Position numbers and translations under genes: made by a program. A stretch of DNA of 64,000 nt from Pseudomonas poae (GTDB lineage: Bacteria > Pseudomonadota > Gammaproteobacteria > Pseudomonadales > Pseudomonadaceae): positions 2,418,001 to 2,482,000 of the forward strand of contig CP034537.1 in the NCBI GenBank assembly GCA_004000515.1, read 5' to 3'. Every line of letters starts with the position of its first letter. The first letter of the stretch is position 1. Of this stretch, positions 27,005 to 36,016 are shown one piece after another. The notes under the pieces were generated by a model, which did not search any database, had not been told where the DNA came from, and saw only the letters and a list, made by a program, of their open reading frames with translations.

Positions 27005-27895
27005 TCAACCTCGTGGGCGCTTAGTCTCCCAAGACTTGAACCTATCCTCATCACGACGCCAGACAGTGGCTGATCGCGGCAAAATGAGCAGAGTCAATAC
27101 ATAGTCATACTGATCAGATGAGATCTTCATCTCTCGGAGAAAGGTGCCAGCTTCGGCATGTGGAAACCAGATTTTGGCTGGCAATTCGATTCCTCTACGC
27201 TCGTGCTTGACGCCTGGTGCAACTGCAATGGAACCAGCTGGAACCTCGACCGTTTGCTTGCGTGTAGCGAAGAAAACGCCTGCGCGTTTCGCTTGCCTAC
27301 TCGGGAACGCCCACTGCATGAACCCTTCACGAGAAAGAATCAACACCGCGTTTTCTTCTGTGTAGTTGAGCCACTTCAGAACAGCAGCTGTAAGCGAGAC
27401 GCCATAACGCTCAGCACAGTGGCCGAGCACATCTAGGTCAACGGTGGTAGTGACCTGAGCCCTAAAGTCATCCAGCGGCATGAGTAGGAAGGACGCGAAG
27501 AGATCGGCTTGCGCCTCAATGGTTTTGTCTTCCCACTCAAGCATGTCATCGCTGCTGCACTGGAAGGCCGACCGTTCCTGACGATGCAGAATGTAGTGTC
27601 CTAACTCATGAGCTTGAGTGAAACGGATCCGACCTGGCGAGGCCATTGCGCTGTTGTACAGCAGCATCCATTTCTTTCGCTCATCGTCTGGGAACAGCGC
27701 GCCATCAAAGCTCTTAATGTCAACGGGGGTGACTTCAGTGATTGGGTCCGACCAGCCAAAAATGTTCGCTGCTTCTTTGGCCAGCATAGGCACATCCACT
27801 GGGAACCTACCACCGTGCGCGCTTCCAACCACTTCCATGATTTTGGACAGCCGATTTGCGGCTTTCTGAGGTGTCCATACCTGCTTGTCGGCCAT
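27005..27895 (-). CDS. capP: CapP: ImmA/IrrE-family metallopeptidase controlling CBASS
   Basis: 296 residues. The zinc peptidase motif HELGH is at 96-100 (TQAHELGHYILH), followed by the Glu-containing helix EAQADLFASFLLM. The C-terminal ~120 residues form the sensor-like domain of CapP-type proteins. In known CBASS loci CapP, activated by single-stranded DNA, cleaves the CapH repressor to derepress the operon. The start overlaps the CapH stop (TAATG) and the pair is divergent from the cyclase gene, exactly the CapH-CapP layout. Confidence 0.9.
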   Translation of the reverse strand: MADKQVWTPQKAANRLSKIMEVVGSAHGGRFPVDVPMLAKEAANIFGWSDPITEVTPVDIKSFDGALFPDDERKKWMLLYNSAMASPGRIRFTQAHELGHYILHRQERSAFQCSSDDMLEWEDKTIEAQADLFASFLLMPLDDFRAQVTTTVDLDVLGHCAERYGVSLTAAVLKWLNYTEENAVLILSREGFMQWAFPSRQAKRAGVFFATRKQTVEVPAGSIAVAPGVKHERRGIELPAKIWFPHAEAGTFLREMKISSDQYDYVLTLLILPRSATVWRRDEDRFKSWETKRPRG

Positions 27896-28218
27896 TAACT
27901 TCCCTTTTTAAAGGTTTGTAAAATCTTCCGAAGTTGCTCCTTGGCGTCCGGCTCCAGGTTTTTATACCCGCGAAAGAACGCGTCGTCGAGATGGCGTTCC
28001 TCAGGTGCTCGTACGTCTTCTTCAAAAAAGTACTGGGTCGCTACGCCCAGTACGTCAGCCAGAGCAGTGAGCTTCTCCGCTGATGGCCGCTGAGATTCAC
28101 GGTTTTCCAGTTCCCAGAGATAGCTTTTACTCAGACCTGCCATGTCTGACAGCTTCTCCAAGGTAAGCCCGCGCTGTTTGCGCAGCTCGCGGAGCTTCTC
28201 ACCGAGACGGGTCGTCAC
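27895..28218 (-). CDS. capH: CapH: XRE-type repressor of CBASS
   Basis: 107 residues. The N-terminal HTH_XRE (KLRELRKQRGLTLEKLSDMA, then LSKSYLWELENRESQRPSAE) is followed by a short C-terminal region with the cleavable linker/dimer part (~62-107). It is transcribed away from the cyclase gene and coupled to CapP. A perfect inverted repeat at 28311-28332 in the shared promoter is the likely operator. CapH autorepression and CBASS repression are inferred from characterised homologous systems. Confidence 0.9.
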   Translation of the reverse strand: MTTRLGEKLRELRKQRGLTLEKLSDMAGLSKSYLWELENRESQRPSAEKLTALADVLGVATQYFFEEDVRAPEERHLDDAFFRGYKNLEPDAKEQLRKILQTFKKGS

Positions 28219-28310
28219 AATCTCGCTCCTTTCTGTTGGTGATTGAAAAATTGTACCACTATTCCGAACAAAGCGTTTGACTTCACCGAAATTCAGAGTA
28301 GCGTAAGTAG

Positions 28311-28332
28311 AAAGTTCGCTATACCGAACTTT
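28311..28332. promoter_or_regulatory. Probable CapH operator (AAAGTTCG-N6-CGAACTTT)
   Basis: Perfect 8-base inverted repeat with a 6-base spacer (CTATAC), 79 bases before the cyclase ATG and 93 bases from the capH start. A CGAAC half-site recurs at 28265-28269, close to capH, suggesting more than one repressor dimer. Confidence 0.75.
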
Positions 28333-28410
28333 TTGTTTGGGCTAGCTATGTGCGCTGTCTGGCGTGATCGCTCTGGCTCAGTTTGCTACGCATCCCCAGG
28401 GGGGAATGGC

Positions 28411-29376
28411 ATGTCCAGAGAGCACGTCGACCATCGTGACATCGCACGGTTTGCAGAAGAAAAGGTGAACCTGCCCAAAGAGAAGGCTATTGCGTACCGA
28501 GAGCAGGCCGGGCGCTTACAGGAAAAACTGGAGCGCTATCTCTCCGACCATCCTGACTTTTCACTGCGGCGAATGCTCGTTTCCGGCAGTCTGGCGAAAG
28601 GCACCTCACTGCGCTCGCTCAGCGATATCGATGTGGCCGTCTACATAAGCGGATCAGACGCGCCACACGACACAAAAGCTTTGATTGATTACCTGGCCGA
28701 AAAGTTGCGCAAGGCCTTCCCGAATTTCAGTCCAGAGCAAGTCGTGCCCCAAACCTACTCCGTGACGGTGTCGTTCCGGGGATCAGGTCTGGATGTCGAT
28801 ATCGTACCTGTCCTTTATAGCGGTCTTCCCCAGTGGCGAGGCAACCTAATCAGCCAGGAAGACGGATCGTTCTTGGAGACAAGCATCCCGCTGCATCTGG
28901 AGTTCGCGAAAGCCCGTAAACGTGCTCAGCCGACCCACTATGCGCAAGTAGTGAGGCTCGTGAAGTACTGGGCAGCCCTGATGAAGCGTGAGCGGGATGG
29001 CTTCCGCTTCAAGTCGTTCATGATCGAGATGATCATGTCGAAGCTGTGTGACGACGGGGTCGATTTCTCTGACTACCCCGAAGCTCTTCAGAGCTTCTTC
29101 ACCTACATCGCCCGCTCCGAGTTGCGCGAGAAAATCTTCTTCACAGACAACTATTCGGCATCGCAGGTCGGCATGTTCACCGACCCCTTGCAGATCATCG
29201 ACCCCGTTAACCCTACCAATAATGTCGCTCGGCTTTATACGAAGCAGAACGTAGATGCGATCATCGAGGCCGCACTGGATGCAGGTGATGCGATTGATGC
29301 GGCGCTTTTCGCGCCAAACAAGCAGCTCACTGTCGGTTATTGGCAGAAAGTCTTCGGATCAACCTTCCAGGTTTGA
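28411..29376 (+). CDS. cdnC: CD-NTase (CdnC-like), CBASS cyclic-oligonucleotide synthase
   Basis: 321 residues from ATG 28411 (GGGGGGAA upstream); an upstream ATG at 28243 lies inside the operator region. The nucleotidyltransferase core shows GS at 59-60 (VSGSLAKGTSLRSL), metal-binding Asp72/Asp74 (SDIDVAVY) and Asp130 (LDVDIVPV). The sequence reads like the CdnC cyclase of type III CBASS, which makes cyclic tri-adenylate when its HORMA partner binds a phage peptide. The downstream order HORMA, TRIP13, NucC supports this. The product nucleotide is inferred from the NucC effector. Confidence 0.9.
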   Translation: MSREHVDHRDIARFAEEKVNLPKEKAIAYREQAGRLQEKLERYLSDHPDFSLRRMLVSGSLAKGTSLRSLSDIDVAVYISGSDAPHDTKALIDYLAEKLRKAFPNFSPEQVVPQTYSVTVSFRGSGLDVDIVPVLYSGLPQWRGNLISQEDGSFLETSIPLHLEFAKARKRAQPTHYAQVVRLVKYWAALMKRERDGFRFKSFMIEMIMSKLCDDGVDFSDYPEALQSFFTYIARSELREKIFFTDNYSASQVGMFTDPLQIIDPVNPTNNVARLYTKQNVDAIIEAALDAGDAIDAALFAPNKQLTVGYWQKVFGSTFQV

Positions 29377-29385
29377 GGTAGCAGC

Positions 29386-29902
29386 ATGTCGTCCTACAGC
29401 TATGCGGTAGCGGAAACCCAAACCTTCACACTCACTCACGCGAAACATATGGCCTCGAAGGTGGCAGCTGATCTGATGCGCCTTCAACGCCTGTATGGCC
29501 AACCCAGTACCCAACGGATCCTGGACTTCGAACAGGAAGTGACCAAGCTATTGAAGGCAGGCTACCTCGGTACCGTGACCTACGGTTTCAAGCGTGACGG
29601 AAACTGGATCGAACCCACCCTCAGATACACAGCGTCAGACCTTTCGGTAGACGGCGCAGATGATTCGCCTGGACGTATCAGCCCAAATGCAGATGTTTCT
29701 GGGGCCGGATTTGCGAGCTACCTGACCTATAACGCTGCCTGGGATCTTGCGGCGCAGAGTGATCGCGACGCTGTCGAAAAAAGATTTGCCATTTAGCCGT
29801 AACGGCGCACCTGAGCCGGGAGTAAGCGGCTACATGACGTCTGACCGTTCGTACTCATCTGGGGGCCGCGCCCTTAATCGTTCGACTGTGAGGAGTTACT
29901 GA
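29386..29902 (+). CDS. cap7: CBASS HORMA-domain protein (Cap7), apparent 1-base gain at ~29780
   Basis: 171 residues after repair. The start (SYSYAVAETQTFTLTHAKHM) and core (GYLGTVTYGFKRDGNWIEPT) are characteristic of bacterial HORMA proteins that sense peptides and activate the CD-NTase. As given, the frame stops at 29796. Removing one A from the six-A run at ~29776-29781 restores the C-terminal safety belt (PFSRNGAPEPGVSGYMTSDR, then GGRALNRSTVRSY) and ends at 29902, overlapping the TRIP13 ATG (TGATG). The belt is essential for closing on the partner, so the repair matters functionally. Confidence 0.88.
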
Positions 29903-30837
29903 TGAGCAAGCCCGCACTGGATGATCTTTTCGAATACCGCGTTAACTATCCTGACTTTGAACCCCAGGGCAGACTTGCCAAGCTGGTGGGCCTTGAAGAC
30001 CAGAAAGCCCGGCTGACCAAAATTCTCGGCCTGCTGGTTAACTCCGCTGGCCTCACCGATTGGGCGAAGAAATTCCATCCCGGTTCCGAGGATCTGCTTG
30101 AGACGGTGTTGCGCCGCCCACCTCTGGTCGTCCTAGCTGGCGACGTGGGCAGTGGCAAAACCGAACTTGCCGAGACAATCGGCGATGCTGTGGCACGCCA
30201 GGAAAAAATCAATATCACGCTTTTCCCATTGAGCCTTTCGACCCGTGGCCAAGGCCGAGTCGGTGAAATGACTCAGCTGATATCGGCGGCTTTTGATTAC
30301 ACGATCGAAGAGGCCAAAAAACTCAAGTCGAGTGATGGCCGCGCACGAGGAGCTGTGATCCTGCTCATCGATGAGGCAGATGCTTTGGCCCAGTCTCGGG
30401 AAAATTCGCAAATGCACCACGAGGACCGTGCCGGGGTGAACACTTTCATCCGGGGCATTGATCGAATCGCCAACGCTCAACTCCCTGCCGCCGTGATCAT
30501 GTGTACCAATCGCCTCAGCGCGCTCGACCCTGCGGTCAAACGCCGCGCTGCCGAAGTGTTGTCATTTGGCCGGCCAAACGATGCACAACGTCGCAGTGTG
30601 CTTACAAGACGCCTTGCGCGCCTCGGTATTCCAGACATTGCGTTCGACGAACTGGTGAGAGTAACGGGACCTAGGGAAGGCAACATCCCAGGCTTTACTT
30701 TCTCGGACCTTACACAGCGCCTGATCCCGTCGATAGTTTTGGATGCGTACCCGTCCCAGGCCATCAATGCAGGGCGAGCAGTCCGAGTGGCTATGGAAAT
30801 GAAGCCGACACCAGCTTTTCAGGACCATCAACCCTGA
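29902..30837 (+). CDS. cap6: CBASS TRIP13/Pch2-like AAA+ ATPase (Cap6)
   Basis: 311 residues. Walker A GDVGSGKT (80-87), Walker B LLIDEADAL (~154), sensor region MCTNRLSALDPAVKRRAAE. The TRIP13 family opens closed HORMA proteins and so turns the CBASS alarm off. The first codon overlaps the HORMA stop, ensuring matched expression. Length and order agree with known type III CBASS operons. Confidence 0.9.
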   Translation: MSKPALDDLFEYRVNYPDFEPQGRLAKLVGLEDQKARLTKILGLLVNSAGLTDWAKKFHPGSEDLLETVLRRPPLVVLAGDVGSGKTELAETIGDAVARQEKINITLFPLSLSTRGQGRVGEMTQLISAAFDYTIEEAKKLKSSDGRARGAVILLIDEADALAQSRENSQMHHEDRAGVNTFIRGIDRIANAQLPAAVIMCTNRLSALDPAVKRRAAEVLSFGRPNDAQRRSVLTRRLARLGIPDIAFDELVRVTGPREGNIPGFTFSDLTQRLIPSIVLDAYPSQAINAGRAVRVAMEMKPTPAFQDHQP

Positions 30838-30880
30838 CCCAACCCCGCCCCGATCAACCGTGCCCTGCGAGTGAATAACC

Positions 30881-31621
30881 ATGGCTACTAAAAAGGAACG
30901 CATCGCCGATACCGCCTGGATGAAAGATGCCTTTGTCGATGTCCAGGCAGAGTTGGCCTTGAAGCTGAAGCGAGCAGCCCAATCCATCTCGCACGCAGGA
31001 ACGCACGGCACAGTGGTCGAGGATCATTGGATTGAGGTGTTTAGGGCCTACCTGCCGAATCGCTACCAAGTAGCAACCGGCCTGGTGATCGACAGCCTGG
31101 GCAACCGAAGTGACCAAATTGATATTGTGATCTTCGACCGTCACTTCACACCGACTCTGCTCGACCAACAGAACCACCGTTATATCCCGGTCGAAGCCGT
31201 GTACGCGATTTTCGAATCCAAGCCACATTTCGATAAAAGCTACATGGAATACGCAGGCAACAAAGCGGCGTCGGTGCGCAAGCTCCACCGAACCTCAGTC
31301 CCGATTACCCACGCTGGCGGAACCTATGCCGCTAAGCCTCTGTTCCCTATCCTTGCAGGCATTGTAGCACCCAAATCAAGCTGGGCTGATGGCTTAGGGG
31401 AGCATTTTCTGAAGCACCTGCCAACCGATGAATTAGAGCGATTGGATTGTGGCTGCGCGCTGGATGACGGGGCGTTCGATAGCTTTGATGAAAAACTCAA
31501 AGTAGTTGGATCAGAGGGCTCCCTCATCTACTTCCTATTTAGACTGCTCTCCCGCCTTCAGTCACTTGGTACGGTTCCTGCTATTGATTGGGCAGCATAT
31601 GCAGCGGTCATTAATAGGTAG
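30881..31621 (+). CDS. nucC: NucC: cA3-activated DNA endonuclease effector
   Basis: 246 residues. The restriction-like core IDIVIFDR has Asp81, and IFESK has Glu112 and Lys114; the 31-residue spacing equals that in characterised NucC (Asp73, Glu104, Lys106), with EAK changed to ESK. The stretch VRKLHRTSVPITHAGGTYAA matches the NucC trimer/ligand region. On binding cyclic tri-adenylate, NucC hexamers degrade the host chromosome and abort infection. It lies 43 bases after the TRIP13 gene as the last core CBASS gene. Confidence 0.9.
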   Translation: MATKKERIADTAWMKDAFVDVQAELALKLKRAAQSISHAGTHGTVVEDHWIEVFRAYLPNRYQVATGLVIDSLGNRSDQIDIVIFDRHFTPTLLDQQNHRYIPVEAVYAIFESKPHFDKSYMEYAGNKAASVRKLHRTSVPITHAGGTYAAKPLFPILAGIVAPKSSWADGLGEHFLKHLPTDELERLDCGCALDDGAFDSFDEKLKVVGSEGSLIYFLFRLLSRLQSLGTVPAIDWAAYAAVINR

Positions 31622-31665
31622 GTATTTTTACCGTAGCCCCACAGCGCAGCTTCGGAAGCTTATTC

Positions 31666-32367
31666 ATGATCAAATCTATCCGCAATTTACTATACCGCCC
31701 GCCCGCAATGCCTAAGTCAGGCGAAGATTTCGGCGATTACCAGACAAACTTCGTTAACGCAATTCGCTTTACTGAGTCTTGCGGATTCTTGGTAGAAAGG
31801 CCTGATTGGAAGCCGCACGAGAGGCTTGAGGTTGAGGGCAGCTTCCTCGAACCAGCGCTGCGAGCGGCAGGTGTCAGAGACCTGACCAAAGCAGCTTTCC
31901 AATGCCTCAAATGGTCCCATTACCTTGCGCCTCACATCGAACAGCAGCTTGGGCGCAAGGTATGGTTGACCATAGGGCAGATCTGGAAGGAAGACCAAGC
32001 ACTGTTCTCCCCTACATGGAACGACCTACGCAGTTGGAGCAAACAGGGTATTACTATTGAGGAAATGCACAAGCCTGGTTCAGCAGGACGAAACTTGCAT
32101 GCTTGGCTCACGGTAGACAGCGGTGAGGTCATCGAGCCCACGATGATGACCTCGATTGCAACCCTGTACCCAGATACATACTCTCATTTCTTATGTGCAA
32201 TTGGTTGGGGCCAGCCTGCTGACATTCTGAGCGAGCACAAATACTTCCCAATGGCTGTGGGTGCTGAATTTGCAGAATGCCTTCACAGCCGAAGCCAGAT
32301 CGGTTTGCTAGCAAGCAATCCACAGGAACTGCATTCCGTACCGATGGCGATTGTGTTCGGAAATTAA
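31666..32367 (+). CDS. Hypothetical protein downstream of nucC
   Basis: 233 residues, not recognised. No membrane segment. Aromatic-rich helical sequence (KAAFQCLKWSHYLAPHIEQQ; GQIWKEDQALFSPTWNDLRS). It begins 44 bases after nucC on the same strand with no terminator between, so it is probably co-transcribed with CBASS. It is not one of the core Cap proteins and may be a passenger or an accessory factor. Confidence 0.65.
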   Translation: MIKSIRNLLYRPPAMPKSGEDFGDYQTNFVNAIRFTESCGFLVERPDWKPHERLEVEGSFLEPALRAAGVRDLTKAAFQCLKWSHYLAPHIEQQLGRKVWLTIGQIWKEDQALFSPTWNDLRSWSKQGITIEEMHKPGSAGRNLHAWLTVDSGEVIEPTMMTSIATLYPDTYSHFLCAIGWGQPADILSEHKYFPMAVGAEFAECLHSRSQIGLLASNPQELHSVPMAIVFGN

Positions 32368-32673
32368 AAGGCGGCAGGTGATTTAGCCAGAAGCAGCCAA
32401 ATAGGGAAGCATGGCCACTTTCTTCTAATATGTTGGTCTTGATCTGCTCCGGATTAAGGCTGCCGTCGCCATCTGTTGTGCATCCTTTGCACGTCGTGCT
32501 TTCTGCGTCTGACATGTCGTCATCTGGTAGCCATCTGATGCCGCGCAGGGTCACAGCGTCGGTCAGCGACTTCCTTTCGGTAGATTTCCGCCGATAAAAC
32601 CGTCTGAAATCGAATTCTGGGGGCTAAACGATCGGTCACCATTTTGGCTCTTACAGCGAAGAGAGCCTTGGTC
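32368..32673. other. Gap between CBASS and the 32674 gene
   Basis: About 300 bases with no convincing gene on either strand; overlapping reverse-strand frames have no ribosome-binding sites or recognisable motifs. Given the indel rate elsewhere, a broken small gene cannot be excluded. Confidence 0.4.
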
Positions 32674-33207
32674 ATGAGCAAAGAAGCACAAACGATAGTC
32701 ACCCTGCTGGATCAGCAGTACGAGCAGTTGCTTACGGATGCGAGTGCTTGGTAGCAAGCTATGTGGATGCGTCCATGAAGCTGTACAAAAGACCGTGGTC
32801 AAATCTGTTGTGGCCGGCGTATCAATCAAGCAGGCGAGCCCGAATGCGTATTCGATCTACTGGTGCAAACTGGTGCCGCTGCAAGGACAAAAAACAAATT
32901 CTCCCCCCTGACTATTGCCAAGGGGAATGGCAAACATAAATACCCGGCTTCCTCGTTTGAGTTTGTTGAATATCCATACCGTCACCTCGTTCTGCAAGTT
33001 GAGGGGCGGCTTGCAGAGATTCGCCGCGTTGCGAGCGAGAATCGTCAGCTACGTCGGACGTTGGTCGCTTATGAGAAGAAGCTGTCTAGAGAATCCGGGG
33101 CGATTCAGGTCATACAGAATGGACGGTGGAAAGGCACTGGGCTGACCTGCGCGGCCTGGCAAGATCAGCAGTTGACCAGTGCGACACTCGAGCCGGAGGG
33201 AGTATGA
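32674..33207 (+). CDS. Unrecognised gene hidden by three apparent 1-base losses
   Basis: About 178 residues after repair. ATG 32674 opens SKEAQTIVTLLDQQYEQLL. One base is missing at ~32750 (GCTTGG for GCTTTGG), giving VASYVDASMKLYK. One A is missing at ~32787-32790, giving TVVKSVVAGVSIKQASPNAY. One C is missing in the run at ~32903-32908, leading to IAKGNGKHKYPASSFEFVEY and the stop at 33207. The C-terminal part has a coiled-coil-like segment (EGRLAEIRRVASENRQLRRT). The 33204 ATG overlaps its stop (ATGA). It resembles cargo genes of integrative elements, but I cannot name it. Confidence 0.55.
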
Positions 33208-33302
33208 GGCAAACCCGCCCTACAACTGACCGACTATCGGGTCTCTCGGACCAGAAATCCATTGATAGCGCCCAGCGTTACGACAGTAAAGACTCAGGCT
33301 AA
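33204..33302 (+). CDS. Small ORF coupled to the 32674 gene
   Basis: 32 residues; GGAGGGA ends a few bases before an ATG that overlaps the preceding stop (ATGA). Hydrophilic (SGLSDQKSIDSAQRYDSKD). It could be a real coupled small gene or the start of a longer gene broken by another indel. Confidence 0.4.
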   Translation: MRQTRPTTDRLSGLSDQKSIDSAQRYDSKDSG

Positions 33303-33524
33303 GGTGCTGGCATAAGGGCATGATTTTCTAGCATTTATCCATGGGAAGTTCTTGATTCGCCGTAGTGAAACTACAGCGCTCCCATCCCGAATTTGTTGTG
33401 CCCCGAAAAATGCGCCGAGCGAGGTACTGTCATTGAACGCCAGCGGGATTGGCGATTGACGCATCAATGTGAGCGTGTCGGTCGTCCTGAAAATCCAAAC
33501 CCATGGTCTGCGGGTATTTGGATT

Positions 33525-34538
33525 TTAGTTTACTGAGCTGAAACGTCGACGGTACTCCGTCGGTGTCAGGCCAACGACCTTTCGGAACCGCGACCGGAAG
33601 GTCACCGCAGACCCGAATCCGGAAAGAAGTGCCGTTTGATCAATCGATGTATCGCTCTCCTCAAGCAATGCACGCGCTCGATCAATACGAGCGGTGAGAA
33701 GCCACTGTAAAGCTGTAGTACCGGTCTGTTCTTGAAATCGCCGAGCAAAGGTGCGAGAGCTCATGTTGGCACGATCCGCAAGACTATCGACCGTATGCGA
33801 ACTGTTCAAATTGTCTCGCATCCATTCGATCAAGGGCATTAGGCTCGTTGGAGAGCCTGGAAGCGCCTGACGAATAAACTGGGCCTGACCACCATCACGG
33901 TACAGTGGCGCGACCGCCAGACGGGCAGTGTTTGCCGCAACAGACTGGCCGTAATCGCGTCGCACGAGATGCAAACACATATCTAATCCTGCTGACGCGC
34001 CGGCCGAAGTCACGATGCTTCCTTCATCGACGAACAGAACATTAGGTTCTACTTGTATCTCTGGGTGAAGCCTGGCCAAGTCCTCGGCGAAACGCCAATG
34101 CGTAGTCGCGCGTTTGCCGTCAAGAAGACCGCTCGCGGCAAGGATAAAAGCCCCAGTGCAGATTGAAGCCAATCGTGCACCACGAGCATATGCCTCGCGA
34201 AGAGCGATTCTTACCGTCTCTGGAACCTCTCCAAACGGGTCTTCACACCCTGGAATGACAATAGTGTGGGCTAGCTCAAGGCGGTCGAGGCCGTACCGCA
34301 CCTGCATATCAAAGCTAGCGGTCCGAATTGTCCGCTCGGGTGCGCACACCTCCACCTCGTATGCGTTCTTGTCATCGACCTGAGAAGCCAAGGCGAAAAC
34401 CTGATAGGCGATACCAAAGTCCAACGGCACCACGTCATTCAATACCAAAACCGCAATCTTATGCACGGCGTTGACCCCCGCTCTCAAAATCGAATAACTG
34501 GCAGAAAACGATCGCTTGATGTCATTTAAGCCACTCAC
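33525..34538 (-). CDS. GlxA-family AraC-type regulator (DJ-1/PfpI-like sensor plus HTH)
   Basis: 337 residues. The N-terminal DJ-1/PfpI-like domain includes the elbow ASICTGAFILAASGLLDG and TTHWRFAEDL. The C-terminal AraC HTH pair (residues ~235-330) includes SRTFARRFQEQTG and GFGSAVTFRSRFRKVVGLTP. An in-frame GTG just before HKIAVLVLNDV could be the true start. It is divergent from the isonitrile-hydratase-like gene and probably regulates it. Confidence 0.9.
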   Translation of the reverse strand: MSGLNDIKRSFSASYSILRAGVNAVHKIAVLVLNDVVPLDFGIAYQVFALASQVDDKNAYEVEVCAPERTIRTASFDMQVRYGLDRLELAHTIVIPGCEDPFGEVPETVRIALREAYARGARLASICTGAFILAASGLLDGKRATTHWRFAEDLARLHPEIQVEPNVLFVDEGSIVTSAGASAGLDMCLHLVRRDYGQSVAANTARLAVAPLYRDGGQAQFIRQALPGSPTSLMPLIEWMRDNLNSSHTVDSLADRANMSSRTFARRFQEQTGTTALQWLLTARIDRARALLEESDTSIDQTALLSGFGSAVTFRSRFRKVVGLTPTEYRRRFSSVN

Positions 34539-34592
34539 GTGTAGCGTCTAGCAGGAATACTCTTTAGTCAACTACGACGAGAGGAGACGGTA

Positions 34593-35264
34593 ATGTCTGA
34601 TGAGCTGAGCAATAAGATTCAAGACCGACAACTGCAGATTGGCATGGTAATTTTTCCTGGTTTCACTCTGCAGGACTTGGCTGGCCCACAGACGGCGTTC
34701 GGCCTTCATGCCAAAACTCACATAATCTGGAAGACCATGGAGCCCGTTCCCACGGACATGGGCGTCACCATGAACCCTACGATCACGATTGATAACGTTC
34801 CAGATAACCTAGACGTGCTGTTTGTCGCAGGTGGCGGAGGAACCCCTGAAGTCATGAAGGACCGGGAGTTGCTCGATTTTATTGCTCGCGCAGGACAGAC
34901 TGCCACCTATGTAACCGCCGTATGCACAGGCTCTGTACTTCTTGCTATGGCGGGACTATTGGAGGGCTACCGTGCAGCAACCTACTGGCCTTTCTACGAA
35001 CCCCTCATAGCACTGGGTATCGAACCGAGCTACGAACGGGTATGCGTCGACAGGAACCGAATCACAGGTGGCGGTGTAACGGCAGGTATCGACTTTGCGC
35101 TGAAGGTCATCGCCGAGCTTAAAGGCCAGGATGCGGCAGAATTTACGCAGCTCGTGCTCGAGTACGACCCGCAGCCGACAATGAACTCGGGGAATCCACG
35201 TACCGCGCGGCCGGAGATCGTCGCACAGATAAAGGGTCTGTGGGGAGAACTGACGAGGCTGTGA
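34593..35264 (+). CDS. DJ-1/PfpI-family protein, isonitrile-hydratase-like
   Basis: 223 residues. DJ-1/PfpI fold with nucleophile elbow TAVCTGSVLLAMAGLLEG, preceded by VAGGGGTPEVM and followed by TGGGVTAGIDFALKVIAEL. The family includes the Pseudomonas isonitrile hydratase, which turns isonitriles into N-formamides; the substrate here is not proven. A GAGGAGA-type ribosome-binding site (AGAGGAGA) precedes the ATG. Divergent from the GlxA-type regulator. Confidence 0.85.
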   Translation: MSDELSNKIQDRQLQIGMVIFPGFTLQDLAGPQTAFGLHAKTHIIWKTMEPVPTDMGVTMNPTITIDNVPDNLDVLFVAGGGGTPEVMKDRELLDFIARAGQTATYVTAVCTGSVLLAMAGLLEGYRAATYWPFYEPLIALGIEPSYERVCVDRNRITGGGVTAGIDFALKVIAELKGQDAAEFTQLVLEYDPQPTMNSGNPRTARPEIVAQIKGLWGELTRL

Positions 35265-35629
35265 GAGTCGCGAATGAGCATATGAAGCGTCGAGCGCAGT
35301 TATCAAAACTAGCTCCCGCGTGATCGTTGCTCTGTAACGTTGTTCTCGGCGGACCTTGGTCAGTCATTTCTGCGCCATGCCGCGGGGTGCTCTAGGGGCA
35401 GTTCCTGAGCTGTAGTCATCGCCAAACAAAAGCCCCTGCACTCCTACACGCAGGGGACTTGCCGTGGGAGTACCTGAAAATTGGGGGCTCGCGCAGCTAG
35501 ATCTGAATGCATCGATCCTACGTCAGGGAGCGAGCACTCGTTTTAATAACCATTGTGGTGATCGCAGTACGTGGTGCTGAGCGGCTCTAAAACTTGCACA
35601 TTTCACTAAATAGCTCTCGAGGATTCAAC
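35265..35629. other. Intergenic region with one hairpin
   Basis: No gene seen. CCCCTGC at ~35425 pairs with GCAGGGG at ~35442 across a 10-base loop; on the minus strand it is followed by CTTTTGTTT, so it could stop leftward transcription. The rest shows no recognisable feature. Confidence 0.4.
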
Positions 35630-36016
35630 ATGACTTCGCATATAAAACCAGTCGCCACGACTGAGTACGACGATGTAATTCAGGCAGCTCAAGCTTATAT
35701 TGACGGTTATCGCTCTGGGGACATCGCTGGAATTGAGAAAGCCTTCCACGAAGACGCGATAATGTGGGGCTACACCGGCGATGAGCTGCTTCAAGGTCCA
35801 GCTGTTCCTGTATTTGCTAGTTTCTTCAAAGCACTGGGCGCTTCACCGAACACCCGCAGTCGCCTGGACATCTTGGCTATCGCACCCACAGCTGCAGTTG
35901 TCCGAGTGGACATGGAGAATGACGTTTTGGGCGCGAGCTTCCACGACTTTCTTTCGCTGCTCAAGATCGACGGTCAGTGGAAAATAATCTCGAAGATATT
36001 CCAACGATACGCCTAA
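35630..36016 (+). CDS. NTF2/SnoaL-like (lumazine-binding-like) protein
   Basis: 128 residues from ATG 35630, preceded by GAGGAT. Cone-shaped NTF2-like fold features: AAQAYIDGYRSGDIAGIEKA, FHEDAIMWGYTGDELLQG, and the C-terminal DFLSLLKIDGQWKIISKIFQ. Such proteins are small enzymes or ligand binders. It follows the DJ-1 gene on the same strand, 365 bases on. No specific reaction can be given. Confidence 0.8.
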   Translation: MTSHIKPVATTEYDDVIQAAQAYIDGYRSGDIAGIEKAFHEDAIMWGYTGDELLQGPAVPVFASFFKALGASPNTRSRLDILAIAPTAAVVRVDMENDVLGASFHDFLSLLKIDGQWKIISKIFQRYA

